Positions 62,091-64,000 of a DNA stretch of 64,000 bases are shown here, piece after piece. The notes below the pieces were generated by a model that saw only the letters and a list, made by a program, of their open reading frames with translations, did not search any database and had not been told where the DNA came from. This stretch comes from Moniliophthora roreri (Eukaryota > Basidiomycota > Agaricomycetes > Agaricales > Marasmiaceae). The DNA lies in assembly GCA_001466705.2 (NCBI GenBank), contig LATX02000251.1:124001-188000 (forward strand). Direction: 5' to 3'. Each line of letters opens with the position of its first letter. Positions within the stretch are counted from its first letter, which is position 1. A program made the translations under genes and the position numbers.

Positions 62091-63609
62091 TCAACGACGT
62101 CGACGGTGATCATCTCCGTCGCGCCTTCGGTCTCGATCGTAGTCGCGGTCTTGACGGTCTCTATCACGGTCTCTCCTGGGACTCCGCGATCTTGACCGTC
62201 GTCTCCTCGAGTCTCTATCTCTATCTCTCCTGTGTCCGCTACTGGGCACGTCAAATACCATTCCGTATTTTGAGTCACGGCTATAGTCATCTTCATCTTT
62301 TCGGTAACGTTTCGTCTGAACCAAGTCATCCCTCCCGCCAAAGCCACTGCCACCTCTGGCGAGCTTTGGACCTCTTTTAATATCATTCGACCAGAATTTA
62401 TTGACTCTGGCGACGGATTGAGAGCTATAGTAGGAGCAGTTAGAACAGTGGACCAGGTCAGAGAGTATGTGAACGTACAAGTCGACCCATATACGTCTAT
62501 CATCCACCAATACGTTTTGCATTTTGAAGTAAGCCTTTATATAGCTATCAACAGTATCCAGGTAACGCAAGAAATCTCATAACACACCTGTTCAGCATCT
62601 TCTCGTTTATCGAATTCGATAAAAGCGTACTGCAATGAATCGCCAGTCTTCTTGTCCCGGATGACCTGGCAGCTCATAATGGTACCAAAACGAGAGAAAA
62701 TGAGCTCCAGATCCTCGTCTCGTGTCACCGGATTTAGCTTGCAGACGAACAAAACGTTTTCAGGCGGACGGACATTTGCAAACGGCAGGTCTCCGACCAT
62801 CTCCAACGTGAGCGCTGACGCTGCTGCTGCCTTTTCCCTCCGTATACGTTCTGCTTCCTCTTCTTCAAGAGTCTCCGTTGGATCTTCATCCTCAGCGATT
62901 CGTGTCGAGTTGTCTGGGGGCCGTATGGGCGACGAAGGTGGCCGAACCAGGCCCGGAGGGTCTGGGTACGGGTCGTCTGTAATAGATCGTTCAGTCACCA
63001 GCGCATGAGCATCAACGCTGGAGTACGCACCTAATATCACCACATGACGAATACGAACGTCCTTTAATGGTCTACAGTCCTGATCCACAAAAACATCGTT
63101 CAACTTGTCCAACGTATCCAACCCTTCAACGACATGCCCAAAAACCGCATGCTTCCCATCCAAATACTCGATATTGTCGGCCAGAGTAATGAAGAACTGG
63201 CTCCCACAACCGCCTTCCGTTTGACCTTCGAGAGAAGGAGCAACTGCCATGGATACTGTTCCTTTTGACGTGTGTTTTAGCCCCGGTACGATTTCCGGTT
63301 TGAAATACCGTGGTACGGACGGAGAGTTGGATGACTGTTGAGCAATGTACGACCAGGCTGACTCGCCGCCTTGACCTGTTGCTGTAGGGTCCCCGACTTG
63401 TGCTAGGAAATCCTTGGATACTGTTTGAAATGGCCATAAGATTTGGGAAAGAAAATAGCCGATAAAGAGGACCAACCATTGAAGAATGCATTGAGGTTAT
63501 AGTAGTACACCTTGCATAATTTGAGAAAGTTTTCGCAAGTTTTGGGGCAGGATTCTGTCTCGAGGTCGATAACTATATCTCCCAAAGACGTTTCGAAGAG
63601 AACCGACAT
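62091..63609 (-). CDS. ppil4: Cyclophilin-RRM protein (PPIL4 type)
   Basis: A minus-strand multi-exon gene. Exon 1 encodes [19 protein letters not shown]. The cyclophilin domain continues with [39 protein letters not shown] and [21 protein letters not shown] charged linker ([16 protein letters not shown]) leads to one RRM ([11 protein letters not shown] and the RNP1-like residues [17 protein letters not shown]). The last exons give [19 protein letters not shown] and a long Arg/Asp RS-like tail ([19 protein letters not shown]). This domain order is specific to PPIL4 orthologues, nuclear proteins linked to the spliceosome. In the tail, dinucleotide-like repeats (cgatctcgatc type) make the DNA low-complexity. 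It ends 138 bp before the start of the ATR gene, on the same strand. Confidence 0.92.
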
Positions 63610-63877
63610 TTTGAGGAGCGTTCAATAGCCCCCCGGGCTTGTGAGGGTTTGCAGTGGTTGTGGCCGATGTTCAAGATGCCTTGAAGCACGCGAATTATCA
63701 GCCGAGGAGCGTTCTCCCCTTTACTCGTATGCACAGAACGACTTATCTTCTGAGCGAGTAAAGACGGCTTACCAGGCTAGTTCTCCCCCAGCTGGCCTGC
63801 TGAAATAATATACTCCTATTCGAATGAAAACTGCTCTATACATGTCATATACTGTGATACAACGACTTTATCATCCC

Positions 63878-64000
63878 TCATTCTTCTTCTAATCTACATA
63901 CCGTACCATCTGCTTGAAGTAGCCTGATCCTCTTTCGGTCTTCAGAGGTAATCAAATCATCAAGGATACGGTCGCCCCCTGGTCCTGCCTCCGACGTCCA
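63878..64000 (-). CDS. 3' end of another F-box-like gene (cut by window edge)
   Basis: The last 40 codons read on the minus strand down to a TGA at 63878-63880: DDLITSEDRKRIRLLQADGT then VCRLEEE. This matches the C-terminus of the F-box protein at 22198-23934 (PGDYERIRALEADGTTCTLEE) in spacing and residues. The F-box part lies beyond the right edge, so the call rests on this resemblance alone. Confidence 0.55.
   Translation of the reverse strand, partial: WTSEAGPGGDRILDDLITSEDRKRIRLLQADGTVCRLEEE

Overview
The window looks like nuclear DNA of a mushroom-forming basidiomycete (Agaricomycetes). The signs are numerous 45-60 bp introns, intact orthologues of fungal housekeeping genes, several members of the expanded agaricomycete F-box family, and Ty3/gypsy and Ty1/copia debris. 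It has two halves. Positions 1 to about 21.5 kb are a transposon graveyard: AT-rich, CpG-poor and full of stop codons, with no intact gene. From about 21.6 kb to the end the DNA is compact, CpG-normal and gene-dense.

Repeat half. At 1-3.05 kb is a decayed gypsy gag/protease (minus strand). At 4.6-6.5 kb is a decayed gypsy gag and reverse-transcriptase fragment (plus strand), split by a 679-bp non-autonomous DNA element with 6-bp target duplications. From 7.22 to 15.09 kb a 3,936-bp unit is repeated twice in tandem. The two copies match wherever I compared them, except for one 94-nt block (9023-9116 versus 12959-13052). There one copy is the base-by-base complement of the other WITHOUT reversal, which no normal rearrangement produces. 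A single N at 15167 is followed by a near-exact re-run of the preceding 1,371 bases (15168-16538), most simply two overlapping contigs that were not merged. At 16.5-19.8 kb is a third decayed gypsy element (minus strand), interrupted by a ~0.5-kb LTR-like insertion. At 20.7-21.5 kb is a copia integrase/RT fragment.

Gene half, left to right: F-box gene; decayed F-box-like locus; O-methyltransferase; COA3-like protein; an uncharacterised multi-exon gene; Tpa1/Ofd1-type prolyl hydroxylase; secreted or membrane alpha/beta-hydrolase; second F-box gene; NOP13-like RRM protein and tRNA-splicing endonuclease SEN15 (start codons 44 bp apart); ARFRP1/ARL-type GTPase and V-ATPase subunit c'' (starts 68 bp apart); GH28 pectinase with a GPI-like tail and micro-exons at its catalytic motif; NOP14 and SPT3 (divergent); von Willebrand A domain protein; a 47-residue membrane micro-protein and the YEATS protein YAF9 (divergent); the checkpoint kinase ATR/Rad3/Mec1; a PPIL4-type cyclophilin-RRM protein; and the 3' end of another F-box gene at the right edge. 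These are independent housekeeping genes in fungal head-to-head and tail-to-tail order rather than one pathway. No RNA gene, CRISPR array or metabolite cluster was recognised. Exon borders were set by hand from splice motifs and protein-family continuity; where exon sums were checked (stated per gene) they keep frame.
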